Source: Paenibacillus sp.
GTDB lineage: Bacteria > Bacillota > Bacilli > Paenibacillales > Paenibacillaceae
Length of the DNA stretch: 64,000 nt
Reading direction: 5' to 3'
NCBI GenBank assembly: GCA_017512705.1
Contig: JAFWEX010000130.1
Location: forward strand, 1 to 64,000
The position numbers and the translations under genes are program-made. Every line of letters begins with the position of its first letter. Position 1 is the first letter of the stretch. The notes below the pieces were generated by a model. That model was given only the letters and a program-made list of their open reading frames with translations. It was not told the DNA's origin and searched no databases. This document shows, piece after piece, positions 43,743-53,139 of this stretch.

Positions 43743-44252
43743 ATGGAAATTGTAATCAGACAAGCAAATTTAAGTGATCTATCTGAAGTATCAAGGCTTT
43801 TTAATGAATACCGCATGTTCTATGGCCAGCATTCAGACCTGGAGGCGTGTACTTGTTTCATACAGGAAAGGATTCGTAATAATGAGTCCCTGATTTTTAT
43901 TGCCGAATGGAAGGAACAAAGACGAGAAACGTTAGCAGCAGCTACGGCCATCGATGAAAAGGAGCGTGAATCGGCGATCACGACTGTAGGTCTCGTGCAG
44001 ATTTATCCAAGCTTCAGTTCAGTATCCATGGGACCAATCTGGATCATCAATGACTTATATGTGGATTCATACTATCGTCAACAAGGGATTGGACGAAAGC
44101 TGATGCAGGCTGTTATGAAGCAGGCAAAGGAGCATCAAATTCTTCGCATTACACTTTCAACGGGCTTAAGCAATGAGCGGGCACAAGCATTGTATACATC
44201 AGAAGGATATACACAGGATCTGAGCTTCATGTATTATGAATGTAACGTATAG
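43743..44252 (+). CDS. GNAT-family N-acetyltransferase
   Basis: A 169-residue acetyl-CoA-dependent acetyltransferase. The fold begins with EIVIRQANLSDLSEVSRLF; the acetyl-CoA loop is YRQQGIGRKLMQAVMKQA (motif A) and the C-terminal strand is ERAQALYTSEGYTQDLSFMYYE. The ATG at 43743 is used because GGAAGGGG precedes it; the ATG at 43719 has no ribosome site. A TATAAT at 43671-43676 may be its promoter. The acceptor is unknown. Confidence 0.85.
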   Translation: MEIVIRQANLSDLSEVSRLFNEYRMFYGQHSDLEACTCFIQERIRNNESLIFIAEWKEQRRETLAAATAIDEKERESAITTVGLVQIYPSFSSVSMGPIWIINDLYVDSYYRQQGIGRKLMQAVMKQAKEHQILRITLSTGLSNERAQALYTSEGYTQDLSFMYYECNV

Positions 44253-44308
44253 CTTAACGTGTGAATTGAATCAAAAGCTGGACATGAGGAAAAGGAGGGG
44301 CTGCCGGC

Positions 44309-44929
44309 ATGATGCAGTGGATTGCGATGCTCACGATGCTGATTGATCATATAGGGGCGGTTTTTTTTCCGTATATGATGGAACTGAGAATTATCGGGCG
44401 CATTGCGTTTCCGATCTATGCTTTTGCCGTATACATTGGCTACCAACATACAAGGAATGTGCAAAAATACATATGGCGGTTGTTCTGGATCGCGGTGATT
44501 TCACAGGTGCCATTTATGGCTGCGTTTAATCATATCTCACTAAATGTAGTCTGGACCTTGTGGTCGGCATTGCTAGTTTTGCTAGTTTTGGATAAGCTTC
44601 CTTCCAAACTGCTGGGTGTTCCGATCGTTATCGGGGCAGGGATAGTAATGGAATGGACACACATGGACTATGGCATGTATGGCTTGCTTTTAGTGCTGTT
44701 ATTCCGTTATTTTAAAGGTACTGGGCTAGTTATGGCACATGTCATATTAAATGCACTTTATGTTATGGTTTACTACAGCTCGTTACAGATGTATAGTGCG
44801 CTAGCAACGACGGGGATTGTTATTGCACAGTATTATCAGGCTGGATTTCGTTTGAAAGGACCGCGGTGGATATGGCGTTACTTCTATCCCGTTCATCTCG
44901 CAATCATTGCAGTGATCCGCTGGATATAG
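44309..44929 (+). CDS. TraX-family membrane protein
   Basis: A 206-residue membrane protein with six or seven hydrophobic helices. The opening MMQWIAMLTMLIDHIGAVFF and the RIIGRIAFPIYAFAVYIGYQ stretch are characteristic of the TraX/Fim family. In plasmid F, TraX N-acetylates pilin; chromosomal Firmicute copies like this probably acylate another cell-surface target. The conserved IDHIG and R-x-AFPIYAF residues are present. AAAGGAGG is about 11 bases upstream of the first of two ATG codons. 56 bases separate it from the acetyltransferase gene. The function in this organism is unknown. Confidence 0.82.
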   Translation: MMQWIAMLTMLIDHIGAVFFPYMMELRIIGRIAFPIYAFAVYIGYQHTRNVQKYIWRLFWIAVISQVPFMAAFNHISLNVVWTLWSALLVLLVLDKLPSKLLGVPIVIGAGIVMEWTHMDYGMYGLLLVLLFRYFKGTGLVMAHVILNALYVMVYYSSLQMYSALATTGIVIAQYYQAGFRLKGPRWIWRYFYPVHLAIIAVIRWI

Positions 44930-44951
44930 AGCCTGATTACAATTATAGGTG

Positions 44952-45007
44952 AAAATCAAAAGCCACTTTGTTGCCTGGATGGGCGACAGAGTGGCTTTTG
45001 ATTTGTT
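44952..45007. terminator. Bidirectional terminator between traX-like and NRPS genes
   Basis: AAATCAAAAGCCACT (44953-44967) pairs with AGTGGCTTTTGATTT (44990-45004) with extra pairing inside. A/T-rich flanks on both sides suit termination in both directions. Confidence 0.88.
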
Positions 45008-45055
45008 ACTACATATTACTACATATAGATATCATTAAACATTTGATCGATTCGA

Positions 45056-48000
45056 TTAGTCTGCGATCGAAGTTTTACCGTAATTCGGACGAATCGGCGC
45101 TGGGAAATAACCGATCTGAACAGCATAGTCCAGCATAATGTTAATGAACCGATCATCGGTTTTGGCGCAGTGAATTCCGGCTGGTTCGACGTATGCGGTC
45201 GTTACTGGTGATGCGTACACGTAAGCGGAATCCTTAGCCCCGTCACCCTCCAGCTGGGCGATGGCTAGTTGTAAAGCTTCAGGTTCTTTAGGAATGTCGG
45301 CATCAAATAGCCAGCGGTTATAGTCTTCAAACGGCATAGTTTCCACATCATAACCAGCACGTTTCACAGCTTGAATTAATTCATCATAAGGAATCGCCTC
45401 TGGATTACAGATGTGGAACACGCGATTAGCAGTGTCCTCACGCAAGGCCAGATGAACGATTGCTTCGCTGGCATAATTGATAGGTGTGAAATCCATCATC
45501 CAGTCTGCAGCAGGGGCTTTGCCCAGCAGCAGCATCGCTTTGATCATACGATAAATCGCGTTACTATCGATATTCGTCTGAAAGCGGCCTGTTTGAGAGT
45601 CACATGTCAGATTACCTGCACGGTAGATGCTGACAGGCACGCCTTCTTCAGCAGCGATCATAAGCACTTTCTCCGCTTCAAGTTTGCTGTCAGAGTACAG
45701 GTTGTCCACGTGTAACTCTGCCGGGAAACGATCATATTGCAATGTAGACTCCCATTGTCCGCTCAGGGCCAGATCTTCTGGAATACCCATCGTAGATACA
45801 TGGTGGAATGAAGCCCCTTTTTTATGGCGAATCAGGTCGAGCAGGGCAACAGTGCCTTCCACATTCGTTTTGGCGAATTGTGCTGCCTCTCCGAAGTGAC
45901 GAACATCTGCGGCGCAGTGAATAATGCGGTCAATTCGTGCTGCTACCAAAGCCTGCTGTTCTGCTGAGAGACCGAGGTTCTCTTCTTCCAGATTGCCTTC
46001 AACAATAACGACACGATCAGCAATTTGGTCAGCAAGTTGTTTGCCGAAATAACCTTGCATTACTTTGGTTAAACGTTCCATCGCTGTCGTGCCATCATTC
46101 GGACGGCGAACAAGAGCGTAGATCTGGGTAGTAGACTTTTCAATTAACTGTTGTAGCACATGTGAACCTAAATAACCAGTTGCACCGGTTAATAACACAT
46201 GTTCTGGCTTGAGAATGGCCGGGTAACCGAGTTGGGATGACAATTCCACCGGATGCTCTGCAAGCTGGGTTATGGCGCCGTTCGCAGTGGAGCCCTGGGC
46301 AGTCATTGCATGCTGTTCAGATAAAATATCTACCCGACGAGCTAGTGCACGAATCGTTTTTTCAGCAAAGAAATCAGCGATTTTCAACTGCGGGTAATGC
46401 GGCTTCAAGATCACAAGTACGTGTATCACACGCAGCGAGTCGCCGCCGATGCTGAAAAAGCTGTCCTCCACACCAAACTCACTGTGCTGAAGAATGTCCT
46501 TCCATGCATTGTAGAGGACGGCTTCCGTTTCTGTCTCAGGCATTACTCGATCAGATTGTACGATATGACGTTCTACATGTGGCATGGAGACCATGGCTTT
46601 TCGGTTGATTTTCCCTGTTGGTGCAATAGGCATTTCATCAAGTTGGCAGATCCACTTCGGTACGAAGTAAGAAGGAAGTTTCTCCGAAAGTGCTGCTTTG
46701 ATATCTGCTGCCGAGAGAGTATTTCCATCTTTGGATGTAAAATAACCGACCAACATGTTTTGCCCATCTGCTTCCTTTTTCGGAATAACCGCAACATCCT
46801 GAATCTGATCTAACCGGGCTAAATGGTCTTCAATTTCGCCGATCTCTATCCGATGCCCGCGAATCTTGAGTTGTGAATCACTACGTCCCACATATTCCAG
46901 ATGTCCGCTGTCCAGCAACTTGGCGATATCTCCAGATTTGTAAATTTTCTCACCGATGGCGAACGGATTATCTATGAAGGACTGTTCGGTGCGTTCTGGT
47001 TGGTTCAAATAACCTTTAGCAAGCGCTGGAGTCGAGATATACACTTCACCTGGTACTCCTACAGGACACAGCTGCTGCTCTTCGTTAACAATATAAACTT
47101 TATAATTATGAATCGGTTTACCAATGGGAATGTTCACGACATCATCCGGAACTTGTTCACTGATCCGGTGTGTAGTCGTAGCAACTGTACATTCCGTTGG
47201 GCCATACACGTTAACGATATCAATCTGATTGCCAAATTTGCGCTGGAACGCTCGAACTTGCTCTCCGTAGAGCGCTTCTCCGGCTACGGTGATGATCCGT
47301 ACTTTTGCCAGCTTGTGATAGCCTTCATCCGACAGATAGGAGGCCAGTTGATTGAAGAAGATGGTTGGCAAGATTGTAATAATCGTTGTTCCTGTTCGCT
47401 CAATGGCATTGGCGAATTCTTCAATCGAAACACGTTCTTCAGCCGACAACAGATAGAGCTCCGCACCATAGAACAGGGCACCGATCGTATCCCACACAGA
47501 GGCATCGAAGCTGTATGTGGCAAACTGGGTTAATACATCACCCGGTTGAATGTCGCAGTCCCGCTGCACTACACTGCCCAAGTTCGTTACACCCCGGTGG
47601 GCGATCAGTGCACCCTTCGGTTTGCCGGTAGAACCTGAAGTATAGATGATATAAGCCAGGTCATCTGGCTTGATATCCAAGTCAGGGTTGCTAGCAGCAA
47701 ATCCAGCGAGCCGTCCATCCACGGAGAGAATCTGACGTACTGTAGAGATGCCGGAAAATAACATTTTGGCTTGATCGTACGAAGCTTCGGTTGTAAGTAC
47801 AAACGATGAAGCAGTGTCTTCGACAATATAACTATTCCGTTCTTGAGGATGTTCCGGGTCAATAGGTACATATGCTCCGCCTGCTTTAAGGATACCGAGC
47901 AGTGAAATGATCGTTTCAAGACTTCGATCCATAAAAATACTAACGAATTCACCACGTTGAAGTCCGTTCGATATTAACACCCGTGCCACCTGGTTCGCGC

Positions 48001-48760
48001 GCTCATTTAATTCCCTATATGTATATCTCGCTGAAAGAGAGGTGATCGCCGGGGAATCCGGATAAGCAGCGGCAGTTGCTTCGAACCAGCCATGAATTGT
48101 TGAATGAGTTGGCTCAAGCACCGCCGTGTCATTCATCTCCCGATAGACCAAACGGTCAGAAGCAGACAGAATATCTACCGCACCAATAGGCTTGCTATCA
48201 TCGCGCAAGAGAGCAAGAAGTAATGTCTGGTAATATTCTGCGTACCGCAAAATGGTGGATTCGTTTAGTAATGAACAATCATAGAAAAGGTCAAGAATCG
48301 TCTCATTTTGATCAAAACGAACGTTCCAGTTCATGATCTGAGGAGCCTGAGGCAATTGCACACTATTAAGCATAAAGACTGTCTCAGGGTGACCTCCGGT
48401 TTGTTGCATGTAAGGAATTTGGAGCTGCTCTGTAATCTGTTCTAATAGTTCAATGAACGTATTTTTACCGTGAAGCTCCAAAGAAAGGTAAGAAGCCGCC
48501 TGGTCCGGAGCAAATATTCCAATCGCAAGTTCCTGTTCAGCAGACAACCGGAATATCAAAGCCGCGTACGCTGAAAGGAAAGCAGGGTACATCCTCTGTT
48601 CCCCATACTTCGTTTTAAGTTCACGACTTAATGACGCTTGCAAAGTAATATGAGTAGACTCATAAGAAAATGTTTGCTGGCGACGTCCATAATCCAGTGG
48701 AATTTGAAGAACGGGTAAGCCGGGTTCCGCGGAGCGGGATGATGATTGATTGTCAATCAC
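45056..48760 (-). CDS. One-module NRPS-like enzyme: half-C, adenylation, carrier, thioester reductase
   Basis: A 1234-residue enzyme expected to activate one amino or carboxylic acid and release it as an aldehyde or alcohol. Residues 15-205 match only the C-terminal lobe of a condensation domain, with no HHxxxDG. The adenylation domain (225-725) has IIYTSGSTGKPKG (371-383), NVYGPTE, and Lys718. By-eye reading of the pocket gives D-A-W-T-T-A-V-V-K, with Asp419, which suggests a hydrophobic or aromatic alpha-amino acid. The carrier has the Ppant serine 775 in GGDSLR. The reductase (850-1220) has TGATGYLG (859-865) and catalytic Thr990, Tyr1022 and Lys1026. AAGGAG lies ten bases before the GTG. 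It follows a chemoreceptor gene by 46 bases. No phosphopantetheinyl transferase is in the window. Confidence 0.92.
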   Translation of the reverse strand: MIDNQSSSRSAEPGLPVLQIPLDYGRRQQTFSYESTHITLQASLSRELKTKYGEQRMYPAFLSAYAALIFRLSAEQELAIGIFAPDQAASYLSLELHGKNTFIELLEQITEQLQIPYMQQTGGHPETVFMLNSVQLPQAPQIMNWNVRFDQNETILDLFYDCSLLNESTILRYAEYYQTLLLALLRDDSKPIGAVDILSASDRLVYREMNDTAVLEPTHSTIHGWFEATAAAYPDSPAITSLSARYTYRELNERANQVARVLISNGLQRGEFVSIFMDRSLETIISLLGILKAGGAYVPIDPEHPQERNSYIVEDTASSFVLTTEASYDQAKMLFSGISTVRQILSVDGRLAGFAASNPDLDIKPDDLAYIIYTSGSTGKPKGALIAHRGVTNLGSVVQRDCDIQPGDVLTQFATYSFDASVWDTIGALFYGAELYLLSAEERVSIEEFANAIERTGTTIITILPTIFFNQLASYLSDEGYHKLAKVRIITVAGEALYGEQVRAFQRKFGNQIDIVNVYGPTECTVATTTHRISEQVPDDVVNIPIGKPIHNYKVYIVNEEQQLCPVGVPGEVYISTPALAKGYLNQPERTEQSFIDNPFAIGEKIYKSGDIAKLLDSGHLEYVGRSDSQLKIRGHRIEIGEIEDHLARLDQIQDVAVIPKKEADGQNMLVGYFTSKDGNTLSAADIKAALSEKLPSYFVPKWICQLDEMPIAPTGKINRKAMVSMPHVERHIVQSDRVMPETETEAVLYNAWKDILQHSEFGVEDSFFSIGGDSLRVIHVLVILKPHYPQLKIADFFAEKTIRALARRVDILSEQHAMTAQGSTANGAITQLAEHPVELSSQLGYPAILKPEHVLLTGATGYLGSHVLQQLIEKSTTQIYALVRRPNDGTTAMERLTKVMQGYFGKQLADQIADRVVIVEGNLEEENLGLSAEQQALVAARIDRIIHCAADVRHFGEAAQFAKTNVEGTVALLDLIRHKKGASFHHVSTMGIPEDLALSGQWESTLQYDRFPAELHVDNLYSDSKLEAEKVLMIAAEEGVPVSIYRAGNLTCDSQTGRFQTNIDSNAIYRMIKAMLLLGKAPAADWMMDFTPINYASEAIVHLALREDTANRVFHICNPEAIPYDELIQAVKRAGYDVETMPFEDYNRWLFDADIPKEPEALQLAIAQLEGDGAKDSAYVYASPVTTAYVEPAGIHCAKTDDRFINIMLDYAVQIGYFPAPIRPNYGKTSIAD

Positions 48761-48806
48761 TTCAGGTAACCTCCTTGATTGAAACCGAGTGTTGGTTTAA
48801 TTTTTT

Positions 48807-50573
48807 TTATTGCTTGCTTACTTTGAAGTTAGAGATCAGTTCCTGCAACTCTTCAGACATGTCATTCAGACGAGTCGAGGAGTCTACAAGTGTAACCAGA
48901 GATGCTTTTTGCTCATCCACAGATACTGAAATCTGCTCACTACTGTCTGCCGTTTTGCTGACACTTCCAGACAAGTCTTCTGCAGTTGCCGTCATTTCTT
49001 CTGTACCTGCTGAAATTTCCTGGGTTGCACTCGATACTTCCTGAATTTGATGGGAAACCTTCTTCGCTGCTTCCAGAATCTCATCGAACAATTGGCCCGT
49101 TTGATTCGCAACGGATAGTCCTGTATCGACTTCGGATGTGCCTTGTTCCATTGCACTAACGGCTTGTTTGATACCAGCTTGAATCTCTTGGATCAAAACG
49201 CCAACCTGACTTGTGGCTTGTTCAGACTGCTCAGCTAACTTACGTACTTCTCCAGCAACGACTGCGAAACCTCTACCTTCTTCGCCTACACGAGCCGCTT
49301 CAATCGATGCGTTCAGGGCAAGGAGATTGGTTTGGCTGGAAATACCGGAAATAATATTCAGGATATCGCCGATTTCCTGGGAACGGTTCTCCAGTAATTC
49401 AATGGCTGAAGCAGTATTTTTGACAGATTCGGTGATCAGGTTCATCTGTTCAGAGACTTGACGGACCACACTGTTACCATGCTGTGAACGGCGTTCCATT
49501 TCATATGCTTCATCTGCAACACTTGCGGAGCTGCTTGCAATGGTATGAATCACGGTTGCCATCTCGGACATGGCACGTGCGCTATCACGTGTAGCCTGCT
49601 CTTGTGAACGAATGATGGAACTAATTTGACTAATGTTATTGTTAATGGACTCAGCGTTCTCACTATTGCGTTCCGAAACTTCATAGAGTTCTTTTGCAGA
49701 CTGATTCACTTCCTGGGAAGTCAATTTTACTTTTACGATCGTATCGTTGATTCTGCGAACCATGGTATTGAATTTTTCGTTAACGATTCCTAGATCGTCT
49801 TTTCCTGTAGGAATGCTGACATCCAGATTTCCTTTGCTAACTTCATCAATTCCTTTAATCAGATGACGAATAGGAGAGAGTGTGTTTTTAACAACAAGGT
49901 ATTGAATGATCAAGAACAAAAGCAGGAAAGCTACCAGTATGATAATTCCATTTAACAGCAATGATTTCAGACCGGCTGGAACTGCACTTGCATCCGCATC
50001 AACAGCGAAGTACGCAAAAATTTTGCCATTGCTGTCTTTGATCGGGTAAGCAATCGTAGTCCAGGTACCAAAATCATCAGAATAAAAGGTTGTGAACGTT
50101 GGACGATCTGTGCTCAGCATCTCTTTTATAGCAGTGGCCACAACGACTGGTTGTTCGTACATGTCACCGATATTTACGTTATCACTCTGAAAAGCCTCTC
50201 TCAGGTTCGTTGGCATCGCGACAAGGGAAGTTTCCTGTTTCTTGTCTCCGCCAAGCTCCACACCAAAGATATAGGCTTGTGCAATGTTAGGATAATATTT
50301 TTGCATTTCATCGAAATAAGCTCTTAGTTTCGTCTGTGCAGGACCGTCGTAGCTGCGTTCCGTTACTGCGCTCTGTACATCTGCTGGATTAATATCTTGC
50401 GCCCACTTTTTGGTGATTTGTGATACCTGTCCGTGTAGCTGATCGACTAGAACTGTTTTTTGAAAGTAGTAACTGCTTGCAATCAAAGCTACACCAATAA
50501 TGATAATGTTAGTGAATGAGAGTAATAGGTTTTTGGAGAAAAAAGACATGTTTTTCCAACTGAATGATTTCAC
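48807..50573 (-). CDS. Methyl-accepting chemotaxis protein
   Basis: A 588-residue chemoreceptor: membrane helix 17-37, extracellular sensing domain to about 205 (dCache-like, with [10 protein letters not shown] and [17 protein letters not shown]), second helix about 207-232, HAMP linker, and a long helical signalling domain with the tip [19 protein letters not shown]. It should pass a chemical cue to the CheA kinase. The GTG at 50573 follows AGGAGTGG. No terminator is found between it and the NRPS-like gene, so both may be one transcript, an unusual pairing. The ligand is unknown. Confidence 0.93.
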   Translation of the reverse strand: MKSFSWKNMSFFSKNLLLSFTNIIIIGVALIASSYYFQKTVLVDQLHGQVSQITKKWAQDINPADVQSAVTERSYDGPAQTKLRAYFDEMQKYYPNIAQAYIFGVELGGDKKQETSLVAMPTNLREAFQSDNVNIGDMYEQPVVVATAIKEMLSTDRPTFTTFYSDDFGTWTTIAYPIKDSNGKIFAYFAVDADASAVPAGLKSLLLNGIIILVAFLLLFLIIQYLVVKNTLSPIRHLIKGIDEVSKGNLDVSIPTGKDDLGIVNEKFNTMVRRINDTIVKVKLTSQEVNQSAKELYEVSERNSENAESINNNISQISSIIRSQEQATRDSARAMSEMATVIHTIASSSASVADEAYEMERRSQHGNSVVRQVSEQMNLITESVKNTASAIELLENRSQEIGDILNIISGISSQTNLLALNASIEAARVGEEGRGFAVVAGEVRKLAEQSEQATSQVGVLIQEIQAGIKQAVSAMEQGTSEVDTGLSVANQTGQLFDEILEAAKKVSHQIQEVSSATQEISAGTEEMTATAEDLSGSVSKTADSSEQISVSVDEQKASLVTLVDSSTRLNDMSEELQELISNFKVSKQ

Positions 50574-50970
50574 TAATTTCCACTCCTGATCTTCTTTAAA
50601 TTAAAAAACTATAGGGTACGCTTTGTTACCAGTACTAATGCAATTCGGTCATCTCCTTTTGAGGGTATTGTGAGACAATGGTCTTAGTTTTTTAGTCCTT
50701 GCTTGAAGCTTATGTATTCTAAAACCATGTGTGTCTAAATATTAAAACACATCTATATCTATTATGTCGTGTGAAATATGGTTAAATTGAATAGTTTCAT
50801 TAAAACTTTTTTAATTTTTTTACGTAATTATGGATATATCTTTCAATTCATGGGTACAAAGTACTGTTTATCGTTGATAATTACCATTTTTTAGTTTTAT
50901 TTTGTATTCTATAACATAGTGAGGAAAAACAAACCCTACTTCAATAGCACAGTCTCTGAATAGGCTCGAA
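50574..50970. other. AT-rich divergent intergenic region, no gene seen
   Basis: This stretch between the chemoreceptor and rpiA is AT-rich and holds no open reading frame with a ribosome site. I looked for a sigma-D flagellar promoter ahead of the chemoreceptor and for a c-di-GMP riboswitch and found neither. The promoter assigned to rpiA lies just to the right. Confidence 0.5.
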
Positions 50971-50977
50971 GCATGGA

Positions 50978-51006
50978 TATACATCGGATGAGGTTTTATC
51001 TATAAT
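50978..51006 (+). promoter_or_regulatory. Predicted promoter of rpiA
   Basis: TATACA (50978-50983), 17 bases, TATAAT (51001-51006), about 50 bases before the ATG. The -35 is a weak match, the -10 perfect. Confidence 0.5.
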
Positions 51007-51054
51007 AACTACATATGGATTTATACAAATTAATGAGCAGGCGGGGGTTAAATA

Positions 51055-51726
51055 ATGAATCTGAAACAGATTGCAGCGGAGCATGCGGCATCGTTCGTTG
51101 AAGATGGAATGAAAGTTGGGTTGGGAACGGGGTCTACGGCGTATTATGCAATATGTCGCATTGGGGAACGCGTAAGGGAAGGACTGAATATTCAGGCAGT
51201 AGCTACCTCTGAGGCTTCAGATAAACTTGCGCGTGAATGGGGCATCCCTATTATCCCTTTTGATCAAATCGGGCATCTGGACCTGACCATTGATGGGGCG
51301 GATGAAGTTGATCCGGATTTCAACCTGATCAAAGGTGGTGGCGGGGCTCTTTTGCGTGAAAAAATAGTCGCAGCAAATAGCGATAAACTGATTATTGTCG
51401 CTGACGGCAGTAAATCTGTACAGAAACTGGGCAAGTTTCCTTTGCCGGTTGAAGTCGTACCTTTTGCATCCGAATGGACGTTTCAGGCGCTTGAAAAAAT
51501 GGGTTGTGAGCCACAGTGGAGAATGCAAGGACAGAACCGGTATCTTACAGATAACGGAAATTTGATTGCAGACTGTCATCTAGGCGAAATAGCGGACGCG
51601 GCGGAACTTAATGTTCAACTGAACATGCTGCCAGGTGTAGTAGACAATGGTCTATTCGTGAATATGGCCAATATTGTTATCATTGCCAAAGAAGATGGCA
51701 GCATAGACGAATTGCACCGTCCATAG
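51055..51726 (+). CDS. rpiA: Ribose-5-phosphate isomerase A
   Basis: A 223-residue enzyme interconverting ribose 5-phosphate and ribulose 5-phosphate in the pentose phosphate pathway. The phosphate loop GLGTGSTAYYAI, the DGADEVD motif and KGGGGALLREKI with its catalytic residues are all intact. AGGCGGGGG precedes the ATG at 51055. The next two genes follow with gaps of 32 and 36 bases and probably share its transcript. Confidence 0.95.
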   Translation: MNLKQIAAEHAASFVEDGMKVGLGTGSTAYYAICRIGERVREGLNIQAVATSEASDKLAREWGIPIIPFDQIGHLDLTIDGADEVDPDFNLIKGGGGALLREKIVAANSDKLIIVADGSKSVQKLGKFPLPVEVVPFASEWTFQALEKMGCEPQWRMQGQNRYLTDNGNLIADCHLGEIADAAELNVQLNMLPGVVDNGLFVNMANIVIIAKEDGSIDELHRP

Positions 51727-51758
51727 CGGTTCACATAGCAAGGAGGTGCTTAGTTCAT

Positions 51759-52337
51759 ATGAATGAACAGCCACTCAGTGATCATCAACTTGTTCTTCGT
51801 TCAGTGGTACACGGAGATCTGTCCGAACTCTATGATCTGATCTATAGTGAAGAAAATCCCGAATGGAAGCAGTGGGATGCACCTTATTATCCGCTAGAAC
51901 GTGAGAGTTACGAGCGTTTTGAACTCCATACGTACACGCGTTTGGAAGCAGATCAAAAGGCAGCACGTCCCGATTCGATCCGAGTCATTGAGGTGGACGG
52001 ACAAATCGTTGGAATGATCAGTTATTACATTGAAGACCCGTTATCCATGTGGATTGAGATGGGGATTATAATCTACAAGCCTTCCCGATGGGGACAGGGA
52101 ATCGGTACACGTTCACTGCATCTGTGGTCAAGTCATTTATTTGAGAATCTGCCGATCGTGCGGGTTGGATTGACCACTTGGTCAGGGAATGAGCGTATGA
52201 TACGGAGCGCTAGAAAGATTGGTATGCAAATGGAGGGACGGCTGCGAAAGTGCCGGTTCGTCAACGGAGAGTACTACGATTCAATTCGGATGGGGATGCT
52301 CCGTGAGGAATGGGAGCAGAAGTTATCCAGTGAATAA
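51759..52337 (+). CDS. GNAT-family N-acetyltransferase (RimJ/RimL-like)
   Basis: A 192-residue acetyltransferase of the RimJ/RimL-type branch. The cofactor loop is RWGQGIGTRSLHLWSSHLF and the C-terminal pattern NERMIRSARKIGMQMEGRLRK with YYDSIRMGMLREEW is characteristic. AAGGAGG lies 11 bases before the ATG at 51759. It may acetylate an amino acid, peptide or small metabolite. It lies between rpiA and a MarR gene. Confidence 0.88.
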   Translation: MNEQPLSDHQLVLRSVVHGDLSELYDLIYSEENPEWKQWDAPYYPLERESYERFELHTYTRLEADQKAARPDSIRVIEVDGQIVGMISYYIEDPLSMWIEMGIIIYKPSRWGQGIGTRSLHLWSSHLFENLPIVRVGLTTWSGNERMIRSARKIGMQMEGRLRKCRFVNGEYYDSIRMGMLREEWEQKLSSE

Positions 52338-52373
52338 GGTTGAAATGTATATCATTGATGGAGGATTATAGAA

Positions 52374-52835
52374 ATGCTGAACACGGAGGATAACCGGGAA
52401 CTGTCATTACAATTGTTTGTCGTTCTTATTCGTGCTTACAATTCGGTGACATCACGTTCCAATCGGGACATCCAGAGCCATGGACTCAATTCCACAGAAT
52501 TTGGCGTACTGGACTTGCTTTATCATAAAGGACCACAAGCTTTGCAAAAGATCGGTGAAAAAGTGTTGATGTCCAGCGGTAATATTACGTATGTTGTGGA
52601 CAAGTTACAAAATAAAAATTTGCTGTTTCGCCGCCCCTCGAAGGAGGATCGTCGAGTCATATACGCTGAATTGACGGAAGAAGGGAAGCAGTTATTTGCA
52701 CAAATATTTCCACAGCATCATCAGGTGATCATCGATATACTGGAAGGGCTTGAGCCTTCCGAGAAAGTCGATGCCATACGCCTGCTGAAGAAACTGGGGC
52801 TTGCTGCAGAAGGCAAAGCGGACCTACGTTTATAA
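52374..52835 (+). CDS. MarR-family transcriptional regulator
   Basis: A 153-residue MarR protein. The DNA-contact helix reads KVLMSSGNITYVVDKLQNK and the wing RRPSKEDRRVIYAELTEEG. GGAGG precedes the ATG at 52374. Its stop codon is inside the left half of a terminator hairpin (52819), which is an economical end for the rpiA-acetyltransferase-marR transcript. Target unknown; the next gene cluster downstream begins with the B12-binding protein. Confidence 0.9.
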   Translation: MLNTEDNRELSLQLFVVLIRAYNSVTSRSNRDIQSHGLNSTEFGVLDLLYHKGPQALQKIGEKVLMSSGNITYVVDKLQNKNLLFRRPSKEDRRVIYAELTEEGKQLFAQIFPQHHQVIIDILEGLEPSEKVDAIRLLKKLGLAAEGKADLRL

Positions 52836-52853
52836 CGTAGATCCGTTTTTTTT
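52819..52853 (+). terminator. Terminator overlapping the marR stop codon
   Basis: CGGACCTACGTT (52819-52830) pairs with AACGTAGATCCG (52834-52845) with one mismatch, followed by eight T. The marR TAA (52833-52835) is in the loop and stem. Confidence 0.85.
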
Positions 52854-52957
52854 GTGTGTCGATCGGTGGCCTGGAACCTAACTATATGACTTGCGTCCAG
52901 TAGAATTATATAGGAAGATTGATTTATCGCGTCAAAAGTATATCATCTCACTTCATG

Positions 52958-53040
52958 TATAATAGATTCGTTGAATGGCCGTACACTGACGAAATGTAAC
53001 ACATAAGGAAGAAATCAAAATAATCATTTCATCGTACGGC
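52958..53040 (+). promoter_or_regulatory. Promoter -10 and structured leader of the B12-protein operon
   Basis: TATAAT at 52958-52963 is the best -10 in this gap; a matching -35 is not clear. The predicted leader then contains paired segments GCCGTAC (52978-52984) with GTACGGC (53034-53040) and GAAATG (52991-52996) with CATTTC (53025-53030), closing a 28-base loop. It does not look like a cobalamin riboswitch. Remaining bases to 53139 show nothing else. Confidence 0.4.
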
Positions 53041-53139
53041 TACAGGTAGACATTTTTAATTTCACTTATATAAACCAACGAAAAAACATGGAAATAGATT
53101 GTTGTGGTGGCAGGATGCAGACAAAGGGGGAATGCGTCT

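Noticed and set aside
46237-47533. Several plus-strand open frames of 70-210 codons inside the NRPS-like gene
   Set aside because: They are antisense shadows of a clear minus-strand multidomain enzyme with intact motifs.
48783-48810. Hairpin with T-run between chemoreceptor and NRPS-like genes
   Set aside because: AAACC/GGTTT followed by T is oriented for the plus strand, whereas both genes are on the minus strand, so it should not stop their transcript.
50574-50720. Sigma-D flagellar promoter for the chemoreceptor
   Set aside because: The best candidate (ACCGAATT) matches the -10 at only five of eight positions and has no TAAA at the right distance.
52836-53139. Cobalamin riboswitch ahead of the B12-binding protein
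   Set aside because: The conserved boxes of the cobalamin element are absent; only an unrelated pairing was seen.
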